From Streptomyces sp. TG1A-8 (GTDB taxonomy: Bacteria; Actinomycetota; Actinomycetes; Streptomycetales; Streptomycetaceae): a DNA stretch of 64,000 bases. Shown here piece after piece: positions 8,781 through 17,594 of the stretch. Location of the stretch: positions 1,488,001 to 1,552,000 of the forward strand of contig NZ_JASTLB010000001.1 of the NCBI RefSeq assembly GCF_030499535.1, written 5' to 3'. Position numbers and translations under genes: made by a program. The stretch's first letter is position 1. Every line of letters begins with the position of its first letter. Under the pieces are notes generated by a model. The model was not told where the DNA came from, ran no database searches, and saw nothing but the letters and a program-made list of their open reading frames with translations.

Positions 8781-9719
8781 TCAGGGGCGTCCGGCGAGGA
8801 CGCGCAGGTAGACGAAGCGTCCGGAGCGGTAGAGGTTCGCGGAATCTCCTCCGACCCGCTGGCGGTAGAAGCGGCGGTACATCCGCCTCACCGGCCCTTC
8901 GGGCAGGGCGGACAGCAGCGCGTCGACATGCCGGGGCAGCTGGTCGAGGGAGCGGAGGACGCCGTCGGTGATGTCCTGCCGCTCCAGCACCCGCAGTCCG
9001 GCCGCCTCCACTTGTGCGTCGAGTTCCTCGACCCGGTCCGCCGGCCATTCATCGGCGAGGACCACTAGTCCGCCCGGACGCAGCACGCGACGGGCTTCGT
9101 CCCAGAACGACTGGGGACGGGTGAGGCAGTGCGTCGTCTCGACCGTGAGCACACGGTCGAAGCGCCTGTCCGGAAAGGGCAGTCGGCAGGCGTCCGCGCA
9201 GACGAAGGACACCGGTGCCCTCCGGTGCACGTGGGTGCAGAACTCCACGCTGCGCAGCGAGAAGTCCACCGCAGTGACGGACCGGACCGGGTAACCGTCG
9301 GCGACCAGGGCGGCTCCGCCGCCGCGGCCGCATCCCACCTCCAGTACTTCAGCGCCCGTCATGGGTACTTCGCCGATCGCCCGACGGTACAGTCCTGCGG
9401 CGAGGGATCGGATACGGCGCTCCGGTGCCTGATCGTCGCTCATGGGACTCCGCGTTCCGGCGTAACCCATGTTCATGAAGGCGAGCCAGTCGTCCGGGTG
9501 CAGCACGGTCAACAGGTCGTACTTTGCCCGGTAGAGCCGGCCGGGACGGAAGGCACTGGCGGTGGCATGACATGCCTGTGCGGACGGCGCGGGCAAGTGG
9601 TCGACCCGGCGGCCAATGTACTCGGCGGCTTCGCACCAGCGATCCTGCGCGGGGGTTTCAAACCACGTCAGGTAGTCGAGGAGATGCAGGACCTGCTCCG
9701 GCGCCAGAGCTCCACTCAT
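8781..9719 (-). CDS. SAM-dependent class I methyltransferase
   Basis: 312 residues. The N-terminal ~100 residues are helical and non-catalytic. The Rossmann SAM site follows: VLEVGCGRGGGAALVADGYP at ~140, then a VTAVDFSLRSVEFC acidic-loop strand, and RFDRVLTVETTHCLTRP as post-motifs. The ATG at 9719 has a strong GGAGGAG site just upstream. It is the first gene of the leftward eight-gene operon, transcribed divergently from the MccF-like gene across a 611-base regulatory gap. It could be an O-, N- or C-methyltransferase; the acceptor is unknown. Confidence 0.8.
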   Translation of the reverse strand: MSGALAPEQVLHLLDYLTWFETPAQDRWCEAAEYIGRRVDHLPAPSAQACHATASAFRPGRLYRAKYDLLTVLHPDDWLAFMNMGYAGTRSPMSDDQAPERRIRSLAAGLYRRAIGEVPMTGAEVLEVGCGRGGGAALVADGYPVRSVTAVDFSLRSVEFCTHVHRRAPVSFVCADACRLPFPDRRFDRVLTVETTHCLTRPQSFWDEARRVLRPGGLVVLADEWPADRVEELDAQVEAAGLRVLERQDITDGVLRSLDQLPRHVDALLSALPEGPVRRMYRRFYRQRVGGDSANLYRSGRFVYLRVLAGRP

Positions 9720-9940
9720 TACTCCTCCTAAAGGCTGTCCCGTGACTCTGGAGACGGCTTGCCAGTGTCCGGTTCAACCCGCTTGGCCGGAATCCCGTCG
9801 AGATCGCGAGTCGGGGTGAAACCGGACAAGTCGATCCGGCCGTGGTGACCTGCCAGCCGTGCCCCGAGTTACGGGACAACGCTTAGCGTCGGTGGGCACG
9901 GTCGGCGGAGTCGACGACCCCCTCCAAACCCGACAACCGA

Positions 9941-9986
9941 TAGTGACTCACGTAATTGACTAGAGAGTCAAGGCTTGCGGTCACTA
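9941..9986. promoter_or_regulatory. Nested inverted repeat in divergent promoter region
   Basis: A perfect inverted repeat TTGACT-AGAG-AGTCAA occupies 9956-9971. It is nested inside a wider pair, TAGTGAC at 9941-9947 and GTCACTA at 9980-9986. It lies in the 611-base gap (9720-10330) between the leftward operon and the MccF-like gene; no gene is seen in that gap. No good -10 element sits at the right distance from the TTGACT boxes here, so an operator is at least as likely as a promoter. Confidence 0.5.
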
Positions 9987-10239
9987 GAAGTTGTTCCGTG
10001 ACTCATCGAACACCGCAGCGAATCATCTCCACCAGTCCAATTTGTCCAATTACATCCCTATTCACGACTTCGATGCATTCCCCCGAACGGGACGAAGCAT
10101 GCCTTGACGGACAGCAGTGGGGGTTGCGGACGACCTTCAGCCACCTTCTTTTATTTTTCCAATACAAGGAGCCAATCGGACTTTCCTTTCATTCAACCCG
10201 CGGCGCCGCAGGTTCAAAGGAAGGGCTCGTGCAGTGTAT

Positions 10240-10257
10240 AGTCAACTCAACTTGACT
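10240..10257. promoter_or_regulatory. AGTCAA-N6-TTGACT site upstream of the MccF-like gene
   Basis: The same half-site as at 9956-9971, arranged outward: AGTCAA (10240-10245), six bases, TTGACT (10252-10257). It is about 75 bases before the MccF-like start. TTGACT could also be a -35 box, with GATGGT at 10276-10281 a weak -10 candidate after 18 bases. Confidence 0.45.
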
Positions 10258-10330
10258 CACTTGTCACAACGCTGCGATGGTGCAACCGCCCGCTACTGAG
10301 AATGTGACTGCGAACAGAGGGGATGGCGGT

Positions 10331-11404
10331 ATGAGCACCTCGCACGGCATGGCGCCGACGTTGGGCGGCCCAACCACTGCCGTCGTGGTACCCCGCCCGG
10401 TCACGGGAACCCGTATCGCCGTGGTCTCGCCCGCGGACCAGTCGATGATCACCACTCCGCGACGTTTCCGCAGTGGTCTGAGCTGGCTGCGCAGTCAGGG
10501 ATTCAGGCCTGAGGTCATGCCGGCCGCCGCGGTGAGCGACCGCCGACCGGGACCAGCGGAGCGAGCGGCCGACCTGATGGCCGCAATCGAGGACCCGGAC
10601 ATCCCGCTGGCCCTGGCAACCATGGGGGGCAACGCGGCGGTGAGCCTCCTGCCGCACCTGGATGCCCGGTCGCTGGCGGACCGGCCCACCGTCCTGCAGG
10701 GGGGCTCGGACATCACAACCTTGTTGTGGTGGGCACACCATGCGACTGAAGTCCCCATGTATTACGGCCCGATGTTGTGCATGGGACTGGCCGAGGAACC
10801 GATGCCGTTCGCGGAAGCACGCGACGGGCTCCTCGCCGCCTGGTCCGGCAGTCCGCTGCACTGTGCGCCGGCGAGTCGGTGGACGGAGGAACTGCTGCCG
10901 ATCGACGCCCCTTGGGACTCCCCCGCTCAGGATCAGCACCGGCCGTCCACCGGACCGGTGCGCTGGCGCACCCTGCGCCCGGGAATCGCCCGGGGGACCC
11001 TCCTTGCCGGTTGTCTTGAGGTCCTGGTCTGGTACGTCAGGTCCCTGCCTGCGTGGTCACTGCTGCACCGCGGTGACGTGGTGCTCGCCCTGGACATCGC
11101 ACTGCCCGGCGCACGGTGGAGCGAGTCCCAGCTCGGTGGGCCCGCGGGCGTCGACACTCTGTTGCACGCCTTCGGGCAGAGCGGGGGATGGGACAGGGTG
11201 ACCGGACTCCTCGTCGGACGCCCCCGGGGCTACCTGGCACACGAACGTGCCGAGCTGTATCGCGTTCTGCTGACCCACGTGCCCCCCGGGGTACCAGTCA
11301 TCGCCGACGCGGATCTGGGTCACACCGAACCGACCTTGACCCTGCCCCTCGGCGCACGGGCCGAACTCGATACTTCGGTGCCGCACCTGGAAATCCGGCC
11401 CTGA
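10331..11404 (+). CDS. MccF-like S66 peptidase, probable self-immunity
   Basis: 357 residues, ATG at 10331 with GAGGGG upstream. It matches the S66 LD-carboxypeptidase/MccF family: N-terminal TRIAVVSPADQ, MGGNAAVSLLPHLD, the nucleophile block LQGGSDITTLL (Ser), GTLLAGCLEVLVW, and DLGHTEPTLTLPLG carrying the catalytic His. The glutamate expected in the strand before the third block seems to be Asp (VVLALDIA). MccF hydrolyses the amide of aminoacyl-nucleotide toxins such as processed microcin C and protects the producer. It is first in the rightward arm, next to a spare ThrRS, which fits an immunity role. A cell-wall LD-carboxypeptidase is the alternative; the GGCLEVL-like block favours MccF. 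Confidence 0.75.
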   Translation: MSTSHGMAPTLGGPTTAVVVPRPVTGTRIAVVSPADQSMITTPRRFRSGLSWLRSQGFRPEVMPAAAVSDRRPGPAERAADLMAAIEDPDIPLALATMGGNAAVSLLPHLDARSLADRPTVLQGGSDITTLLWWAHHATEVPMYYGPMLCMGLAEEPMPFAEARDGLLAAWSGSPLHCAPASRWTEELLPIDAPWDSPAQDQHRPSTGPVRWRTLRPGIARGTLLAGCLEVLVWYVRSLPAWSLLHRGDVVLALDIALPGARWSESQLGGPAGVDTLLHAFGQSGGWDRVTGLLVGRPRGYLAHERAELYRVLLTHVPPGVPVIADADLGHTEPTLTLPLGARAELDTSVPHLEIRP

Positions 11405-11459
11405 ACACCCACCCCCACACGCCTTGTCGCACCTCAACCCAGCGAGGATCAGGTTCACC

Positions 11460-13283
11460 ATGGATGAAAAGCTCAAGCGGATCCGGCACAGCGCGGCACA
11501 CATCATGGCGCAGGCCGTACGAGAGAGATTCGCGCCGGAAGGTCCGGTCCACCTGGCCATTGGACCTGCCACGGGGACCGGATTCCACTACGACTTCGAG
11601 CTTCCCCGGTCAGCCACCACCGAGGATCTGGGGTGGATCGAGGAGCGGATGCGCCAGATCATCGCTGAAGGGCTGCCGTTCGTCCGGCGTGAGCTGTCCG
11701 AACAAGAAGCGCGCCAACTCTTCGCGGACGAACCCTACAAAATCGAAATCATCGACGGCATCGTAAAGGGCACACTCGACGAGCACGGTCTGCCGGCGCA
11801 GGACAACACTGCCCCGACCCTGACCACCTACCGCCACGGCGACTTCGAGGACCTGTGTGCCGGCCCGCACGTCGACCGTACGAGCGACATCGACCCGCAC
11901 GCGATCAAGGTGACGTCCGTCGCCGGTGCCTACTGGCGGGGGGACGAGACTCGCCCCATGTTGCAGCGCATCTCCGGCACCGCCTGGGAGACTGCGGAGG
12001 AGCTCGATGTCCACATGTGGCGACTGTCCGAGGCCGAAAAACGCGATCACCGCAAGCTCGGGCGGGAATTGGACCTGTTCATGATGCATCGGACCGCACC
12101 CGGCATGCCGTACTGGCTGCCGGACGGTCTGCGGGTCTACAACCGGCTGCTGGGCTTCTGGCGCGAGGAACACGACCGGCGCGACTACCAGGAGATCAGC
12201 AGCCCGCTGGTCAATGAGAAGAGCCTGTGGGAGACCTCGGGGCACTGGCAGCACTACGTCGACAACATGTTTGTGATACCCACCGACGAGCATTCCACGT
12301 ACGGCGTGAAGCCGATGAACTGTCCGAATGCCATGGTGGTGTTCAACCGGCGCACGACGTCCTACCGTGACTTGCCCATCAGGTTGTCGGACTGCGATGT
12401 GCTGCATCGTAACGAGCGCTCCGGCACATTGCAGGGCCTGCTCCGCGTCCAGGCCTTCCGGCAGGACGATGCGCACATCTTCCTGCCGGAAGAGGAAATC
12501 GGTCAGGAGTACGCGCGCATCTTCGAGATCGCGGATCTCTTTTACAACACCTTCGGCCTGACCTACCGGCTCCGGCTGGGCACGCGGCCCGACGGCTACG
12601 TCGGGGACCTGGCGACCTGGAACCGCGCCGAATCCGTACTGCGCGAGGTCCTCGACCACCACGCCGGTCCCGCAGGGTACGAAGTCGCCGAGAAGGACGG
12701 CGCCTTTTACGGACCGAAGATCGACATCCTGATGGAGGACGCCCTCGGCCGTGAGTGGCAGATGGGCACCATCCAGCTCGACTTCCAGCTTCCCCGACGC
12801 TTCGGCTGCACCTATGTGGACAGGGACGGGCAGGACCGTACCCCCGTGGTCATCCACCGGGTGATCTACGGCTCCATGGAGCGGTTCATCGGCATCCTGC
12901 TGGAGCACACCGGCGGCGCTCTGCCGCCGTGGCTTGCACCGCGCCAGGCGGCGATCATCCCTGTCGGTGAGGACTTCGAGAGCCACGCTGCGGAACTGCG
13001 CGAACAGCTGGGGGAGCTGGGCCTGCGTGCGGAGATCCTGCACGCGGGACGCGGCAGCATCGCGGCGCGGGCTCACACGGCGCGCACGGCGAAGATTCCC
13101 TACGTCTTCGTTCTGGGCCGCAGGGAAGCCGAATCCGGCTCGCTCGGCGTGCGGCTGCGAGAAGGCGGACAAATCCCCGCCCAGCCCCGTGTCGAACTCT
13201 TCGAGCGGTTGAGCACCGCCCTGCGGCGGCGTGACATCTCCACCGAACTCGCTTTCGCGGATCTCTTGCCCGCCGGCTCCTGA
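11460..13283 (+). CDS. thrS: Threonyl-tRNA synthetase lacking the TGS domain
   Basis: 607 residues, ATG at 11460 with an upstream AGG; an in-frame TTG at 11424 is less likely. The bacterial ThrRS order is kept: editing domain with HSAAH (residues 10-14) and DLCAGPHV, catalytic core with zinc ligands in MNCPNAM (Cys), RQDDAHIF (His) and VVIHRVIYGSMERF (His), motif 2 HRNERSGTLQGLLRVQAFRQ, and a C-terminal anticodon-binding domain. The N-terminal TGS domain (about 60 residues) of housekeeping ThrRS is missing. Second ThrRS copies protect producers of ThrRS inhibitors such as borrelidin and obafluorin. Beside an MccF-like gene, a resistant target is the simplest reading. A biosynthetic role is possible. 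Confidence 0.85.
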   Translation: MDEKLKRIRHSAAHIMAQAVRERFAPEGPVHLAIGPATGTGFHYDFELPRSATTEDLGWIEERMRQIIAEGLPFVRRELSEQEARQLFADEPYKIEIIDGIVKGTLDEHGLPAQDNTAPTLTTYRHGDFEDLCAGPHVDRTSDIDPHAIKVTSVAGAYWRGDETRPMLQRISGTAWETAEELDVHMWRLSEAEKRDHRKLGRELDLFMMHRTAPGMPYWLPDGLRVYNRLLGFWREEHDRRDYQEISSPLVNEKSLWETSGHWQHYVDNMFVIPTDEHSTYGVKPMNCPNAMVVFNRRTTSYRDLPIRLSDCDVLHRNERSGTLQGLLRVQAFRQDDAHIFLPEEEIGQEYARIFEIADLFYNTFGLTYRLRLGTRPDGYVGDLATWNRAESVLREVLDHHAGPAGYEVAEKDGAFYGPKIDILMEDALGREWQMGTIQLDFQLPRRFGCTYVDRDGQDRTPVVIHRVIYGSMERFIGILLEHTGGALPPWLAPRQAAIIPVGEDFESHAAELREQLGELGLRAEILHAGRGSIAARAHTARTAKIPYVFVLGRREAESGSLGVRLREGGQIPAQPRVELFERLSTALRRRDISTELAFADLLPAGS

Positions 13284-13345
13284 GAGCCGCCGGCCGATGC
13301 GGGACGGACGCGACCGAGACATATCCCCACTCAAGGACGGCACTG

Positions 13346-14662
13346 ATGCCCACGCTTCGGGATCGACATACCCTTGGCATATCCGTACGCCACCTTGTGA
13401 TCACCCCCGACGGTCGGCTGAACACGCGCGACTCGGAAGCGAAGTCCGGCCCCGCACCGGCCGCACTGCCCCGGCACCTCGGCTGGATCGAACACGGGTC
13501 CGGCGACGGTCCCCAGTTCGTATGGACCAGCGCCGGATCCACTGCCCTCAACCTCGCCGAGCAGTGGATCCGGCGAGCCAGCACGGACCGCTTGTGGGGG
13601 GACGAGGTGGTAACCCCGTCTCTCTACCCTTGGCAGGACGGCTCACCGCTGCAAACGCTGGCCGGCACCTTCGCTGATCGTTTGTATTTCACCGACGGCG
13701 CACGACGCCAGGTCCTACGGTGGAACGCGGACCCGGGGCTGTTCTCCGTACTGTCCGGCCGCCATGTGCCCGCCTCCAGGCTCCCGCTTAGGCTCTGGGA
13801 AACCTGCCGCTGCTTCCGCCTGAATCAAAGCGGGGAGCGCAAGGGCGTGCGCCGCATGGACGAGTTCACCCTTCATGACCACCACGCCATTTGCAGCGAC
13901 GAACAGTCGGCGCTGCTGGAGTACGAGCGTTTGGTGATGGCCCAACTCGACTTGATCGGTGACTGGACGGATCAGGCAGAACTGGTTTTCACCCTCACCG
14001 AGGATGCCCTCGACGCCCGCACGGACTTCCTGGCCCGCCTGAGCGAGAGGACCGGACGGCCGCTGAATGTGGAGGTGCTCTCCAGGCGACGGCACTACTG
14101 GGACATGAAACACAAAATAGTCACTCGTTCCGGTTACTCAACCTTCAACACGCAGTTCGACACGGACAACGCTCGGCGCTTCGGCCTGACCACGGGCAGC
14201 GCGCACGGTCCGCGTACCTATCCAGTCGTCCTGCACACGTCGCTGTCCTCGCCCGAGCGGCTGCTGCTGGTCGCCGCGGCACAAGCCTCCGGCAGCACCC
14301 CGGCCAGGTTCCCGCTGTGGTTCGCTCCCGTGCAATTGCGGCTCATGCCCGTCAACCACGATTCGGTCGCCGAGGCAGTCGCCCTGGCACGTCGGCTCAG
14401 CGCGGCCGGGGTCAGGACTGACGTCGACGACCGCAACCACACCATCAGTTGGAAGGTGCGCAAGGCGGCCGAAGAGTGGACCCACTTCGTCGCCGTCATC
14501 GGCCCCCGCGAGGCGGCCGGGGGACCTCTTGCCGTGCGTGACCGGGACGGCACAACGCAGACGTGGCACGAGCGGGAACTGCTGGAGCAGATCACGAAGG
14601 AGCACGGTGCGTCCCCTGTGCGCATGGGTGAAGTGCGGTTGTCCCGACGTGCCACTTCCTGA
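13346..14662 (+). CDS. Reduced ThrRS-like class II synthetase paralogue
   Basis: 438 residues, ATG at 13346 with AAGGA 8 bases upstream. It has no TGS or editing domain. Residues ~90-290 are a ThrRS-type catalytic core with a motif 2 like archaeal ThrRS (CFRLNQSGERKGVRRMDEF, then TLHDHH). The region aligned with the zinc-binding Cys (SGRHVPASRLPLRLWE) has no Cys, so the zinc site that reads threonine is probably lost. The C-terminus (FPLWFAPVQLRLMPV onward) is a full anticodon-binding-like domain. It follows the complete ThrRS by 62 bases. It probably activates a different amino acid, perhaps for the nearby carrier protein, or makes an aminoacyl adenylate used directly. Confidence 0.72.
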   Translation: MPTLRDRHTLGISVRHLVITPDGRLNTRDSEAKSGPAPAALPRHLGWIEHGSGDGPQFVWTSAGSTALNLAEQWIRRASTDRLWGDEVVTPSLYPWQDGSPLQTLAGTFADRLYFTDGARRQVLRWNADPGLFSVLSGRHVPASRLPLRLWETCRCFRLNQSGERKGVRRMDEFTLHDHHAICSDEQSALLEYERLVMAQLDLIGDWTDQAELVFTLTEDALDARTDFLARLSERTGRPLNVEVLSRRRHYWDMKHKIVTRSGYSTFNTQFDTDNARRFGLTTGSAHGPRTYPVVLHTSLSSPERLLLVAAAQASGSTPARFPLWFAPVQLRLMPVNHDSVAEAVALARRLSAAGVRTDVDDRNHTISWKVRKAAEEWTHFVAVIGPREAAGGPLAVRDRDGTTQTWHERELLEQITKEHGASPVRMGEVRLSRRATS

Positions 14663-14729
14663 TCACCCCTGCCGAGACGCCTCGACTTCCCGATCTTCCG
14701 ATAACGACCGAGTCTGGTGAGGAATAGAC

Positions 14730-15551
14730 GTGAGCACGCCTGGAAACGGCCTTCCCGCCTTGGCTTACCTGGGGTTGAGCTCGGGCAGCGGCAAAAGTGT
14801 CCTGTCTTACGCGACCCTGCGCGCGCTGCACGACCGAGGCGTACGCGCCGCCCCTTTCAAAGCGGTTTCCGTACTGGAGCGGCATGAGGACGAGACGGCG
14901 GTGCATCAACACTGCCGGGCCGCCCGGGTCCGGTACCACAGCGACATGAACCCACTCGTTCTCCATCTGACCGACGAGCACACCGGGCTTCTTCGCCTGC
15001 ACGGCGACCCGCTCGGCACGGTGCGGCGCCTGGGCAGCGACACCGTCTGGCTGCCGGACCTCTCGACGGAGTCCCGCCAGGTGGCCACCACGGAGATCCA
15101 GGACGCGGCCCGCCGGGTCGCCCGGTCGTGCGACTTCACCGTCGTCGAGGGATCCGGCGGAGTAGCCGACGTCCCCGAGGATGTGGCCAACACGACGGCG
15201 GTGGAGGTCCTCGAAGCCGGAGTGGTGGTCGCCGCGAACGCGCAGCGTACCGGACACGCGGCAGGACTGGCCGGCATCGCCAACGTGCTGGGCCCGCGGA
15301 TCCGGCTTCTGGGATGCGTACTGACGAACATTCCCGATGCATTCGCCGGCCCGGAGATCCTGCACCCGGTGACCGGCCCGGGCTTCCCGCGCGGCCTGGG
15401 CTTCCTGCCACACGTGCGTGCCTGGCAAACGGAGCCGGGATCGGAGGACGCCCTGCGCATCCTAGCGGCACAGGCTGCGGGCGCCGTCGATGCCGTGCTG
15501 GCCTCCTGTGCGGACAGCGCCCCGACGATGGATGGAGTCGGTCCGCGATGA
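14730..15551 (+). CDS. CobQ/BioD-like P-loop protein
   Basis: 273 residues, GTG at 14730 with GAGGA six bases upstream. It begins with a P-loop, LGLSSGSGKSVLSYATLRAL, followed by GVRAAPFKA; this order matches the N-terminal domain of cobyric acid synthase and dethiobiotin synthetase. A VVEGSGGVADVPEDVAN block matches the EGxGG motif of that superfamily. No glutamine amidotransferase domain follows. Such proteins use ATP to activate a carboxylate for amide or ring formation. It overlaps the next gene (ATGA), so the two P-loop proteins are co-expressed. The substrate is unknown. Confidence 0.65.
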   Translation: MSTPGNGLPALAYLGLSSGSGKSVLSYATLRALHDRGVRAAPFKAVSVLERHEDETAVHQHCRAARVRYHSDMNPLVLHLTDEHTGLLRLHGDPLGTVRRLGSDTVWLPDLSTESRQVATTEIQDAARRVARSCDFTVVEGSGGVADVPEDVANTTAVEVLEAGVVVAANAQRTGHAAGLAGIANVLGPRIRLLGCVLTNIPDAFAGPEILHPVTGPGFPRGLGFLPHVRAWQTEPGSEDALRILAAQAAGAVDAVLASCADSAPTMDGVGPR

Positions 15552-16096
15552 GACGCGTCATCGCCTTCGACGGACACGACGCGTGCGGCAAGACGACTCT
15601 CGGCCGCGCGGTGGCCGAGGCATTGGGAGCAGCTTTCACCAGCCCCTACCCGCCCGGGAGCGGCGCACGGTTGGTGCGACTGTGGCGGCAGGGCCGGCAC
15701 TCGGAACTGGCGGAACTGGCCGTCGACCTGCTCCGGGGCTTTGAGGAGGCTCACGCTGAGAATGCGGTGGTGGTCTGTGACCGTCACACTGTGTCCGCCA
15801 TGGCGTTGCTGCCCGACGCCTATCACGATCGTCTGAAGTTGCCCGATGTGACGGTGGTGTGCTCCGCGGATCTGCCTGATGTCATTGCCCGGGAGGCCGC
15901 ACGTGGTCAGGCACTGCGTCCGGAGGAACTGCCCGAGCAACGTTTGTTGTTGGAACGCTACCGTCATCTGGCGGAGCGGCACCGCTTGTACACGGCGGAC
16001 TCGTCGACATGGTCGGTGAGCGAACTGACCGAGCAGGTGCTGCTCCTCCTCGATGCCACATCGGGACGCGCCGCTGCAGGCCGTCAGATCCCATGA
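15548..16096 (+). CDS. Thymidylate kinase-like P-loop kinase
   Basis: 182 residues. The N-terminus FDGHDACGKTTLGRAVAEAL is a thymidylate-kinase-type Walker A region, and VVVCDRHTVSAMALL corresponds to the DRY/DRH block. The LID region is short. The product is smaller than typical Tmk (about 210 residues), so it may be a nucleotide or small-molecule kinase recruited to the pathway. The ATG overlaps the preceding TGA. It ends 48 bases before the convergent carrier-protein gene. Region C has a similar kinase-like gene (40474-41142). Confidence 0.65.
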   Translation: MRRVIAFDGHDACGKTTLGRAVAEALGAAFTSPYPPGSGARLVRLWRQGRHSELAELAVDLLRGFEEAHAENAVVVCDRHTVSAMALLPDAYHDRLKLPDVTVVCSADLPDVIAREAARGQALRPEELPEQRLLLERYRHLAERHRLYTADSSTWSVSELTEQVLLLLDATSGRAAAGRQIP

Positions 16097-16144
16097 GCGG
16101 GCGGGGCCGGCCGCTCCACCTTGAGCAGCCGGCCTCGGCCGCGG

Positions 16145-16393
16145 CTAGACCAAAGCCTTCTTTCCGCTGACCAGCCCCACGATGTCACGCACTGTGGCGA
16201 AATGGTCGAAGGACAGCTCCTCGTCCTCGAAGGTGACGTCGAAAACCTCCTCCAGCCGGAGAGTGAGCTCCACGCCGCTGAGCGAGTCGAGGCCGTGGTC
16301 GGCGAGCAGGTCACCGTCGTCGAAATCTGCGGGCACTCCGATGAGCTCCTCCACCTGGGCGCGCACGATCGTGCTTATCTCTCGGTTGTCCAT
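16145..16393 (-). CDS. Acyl/peptidyl carrier protein
   Basis: 82 residues, ATG at 16393 with GGAGA upstream; the open frame runs further but is not coding. It is a typical carrier-protein four-helix sequence with the phosphopantetheine serine in ADHGLDSLSGVEL, acidic helices, and a closing TVRDIVGLV helix. It would carry acyl or aminoacyl intermediates as thioesters. It is the only carrier protein in region A, and likely clients are the AMP ligase, the PLP decarboxylase and the acyl-CoA dehydrogenase at 21.7-25.7 kb, or the synthetase paralogues. It is encoded on the opposite strand to its neighbours, divergent from the methyltransferase at 16601. A 7-bp inverted repeat (16105-16111 and 16128-16134) lies in the convergent gap and may terminate both genes. 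Confidence 0.88.
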   Translation of the reverse strand: MDNREISTIVRAQVEELIGVPADFDDGDLLADHGLDSLSGVELTLRLEEVFDVTFEDEELSFDHFATVRDIVGLVSGKKALV

Positions 16394-16523
16394 GAATTTT
16401 CTCCGTTCGAGGATGAGGCGGTACCAAACCCTCCTGGGTGCCGGATGCACTTTCGACCGCCTCGAGTGAAACCGGCCGACTACGCTTCCGGGCGAAGCAC
16501 CACCTTGATAATGACAGATCCTA

Positions 16524-16559
16524 TTGACTGATTGTGAATCTCGAGTCAAACTTAGTCAA
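16524..16559. promoter_or_regulatory. TTGACT/AGTCAA cluster between carrier protein and methyltransferase
   Basis: TTGACT at 16524-16529 and AGTCAA at 16544-16549 and 16554-16559 (the last two exactly 10 bases apart) lie in the 207-base divergent gap. The hexamer is the same as at 9956-9971 and 10240-10257. On the reverse strand the boxes could also serve as -35 elements for the carrier-protein gene. Confidence 0.45.
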
Positions 16560-16600
16560 CTGAGTAGTCGTTGCACCCTGTCTCACAGAAGGTTCCGACA

Positions 16601-17416
16601 TTGGACACCTCACGGAACGGTCCACTTGACTATGATGTGGACTGGCGATGGAAGATGAACATCGCAGATCACTTCGACTTTCGCGCGGCACAGCAGTGCG
16701 TACGCCAGGTCATCGCCCGCCACCCGGAGCCGGTGCGCACGCTCGCCGACATCGGGTGCGGAGACGGCACACGCACTCTCGACCTGCTGCGCGGGCTGGG
16801 GCAACAACCCCGACGTGTTCTGTGGGTGGACCCCTCGCGCGTCGCACTGGATTCACTGCGCGCCAACACCACCGACCTGAGTGGGGAGCAGGTCTACTCC
16901 CCCAGCCGGATGCAGGAGCTCACTTCGGCGACCGTCGGCCAGTTCGACTGCGTACTCAGTCTTCACAGTCTGTACGGCACGCCGCACGAACTGCACCGGT
17001 GCAACGAGCACCTGCTTGACCTGCTGTCACCTGTCGGCATCCTGGTCATCGAACTGTCCAGCAGCGAGTCGCTGCTGCACCGGCTCCAACGCGAGGTTTG
17101 GCGTGCCACCCACGGCACCGAACTGCCGACCGGGCGCAGCGGGGAGGTCGCCGACTCGTTGCGCCGCCACGGCGCAGTTTTCAGCGAGACCCGGGTGGTG
17201 GAGCGACTGCGAGTACCCCTGTCGGCCCGCGCGAACCACTACGACGAGCTCACCGACCCAGAGCGGGCTTTCCTGGAGTGGTTCAACAAGGGCAAGCCGC
17301 TCGACTCCAGCACGGGCGATGCTTTGCTGCACGCGGTACTCAACTCCGCCACCATGGACGAGGACGGCCTCGGCCTGGACTCGGACGTAACCATTCTGGC
17401 CTGCCGCAAGCCGTAG
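16601..17416 (+). CDS. SAM-dependent methyltransferase
   Basis: 271 residues. I chose TTG at 16601 because AGAAGG lies 8 bases upstream; a TTG at 16571 is in frame but has no site. The SAM-binding core is clear: TLADIGCGDGTRTLDLLRGL, VLWVDPSRVALDSLRAN, FDCVLSLHSLYGTPHEL and a later VGILVIELSSSES strand. It is the gene before the double-glycine peptide, so the peptide or its attached group is a reasonable substrate. It lies 262 bases upstream of the precursor, with a structured AT-richer leader between. Confidence 0.8.
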   Translation: MDTSRNGPLDYDVDWRWKMNIADHFDFRAAQQCVRQVIARHPEPVRTLADIGCGDGTRTLDLLRGLGQQPRRVLWVDPSRVALDSLRANTTDLSGEQVYSPSRMQELTSATVGQFDCVLSLHSLYGTPHELHRCNEHLLDLLSPVGILVIELSSSESLLHRLQREVWRATHGTELPTGRSGEVADSLRRHGAVFSETRVVERLRVPLSARANHYDELTDPERAFLEWFNKGKPLDSSTGDALLHAVLNSATMDEDGLGLDSDVTILACRKP

Positions 17417-17594
17417 CCGCTCCTCCCCTGCCGCCGGCCCTGCTCCTACCTGCTCCATTTGCCTGCCCCAGGAGTTTTTTCTCGCTTTCCATGACTTGTT
17501 GAACAGATGAAATCACGTACCCCCTCTCAAGGTGGTGCGCAATTTCGCATATCCGAATCAATAAATTTCGAAGCGGAAAAAAAATCCATCCGGA

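Noticed and set aside
11610..13343. A 577-codon reverse frame across the ThrRS gene
   Set aside because: ThrRS on the forward strand is unambiguous; the reverse frame has no domain.
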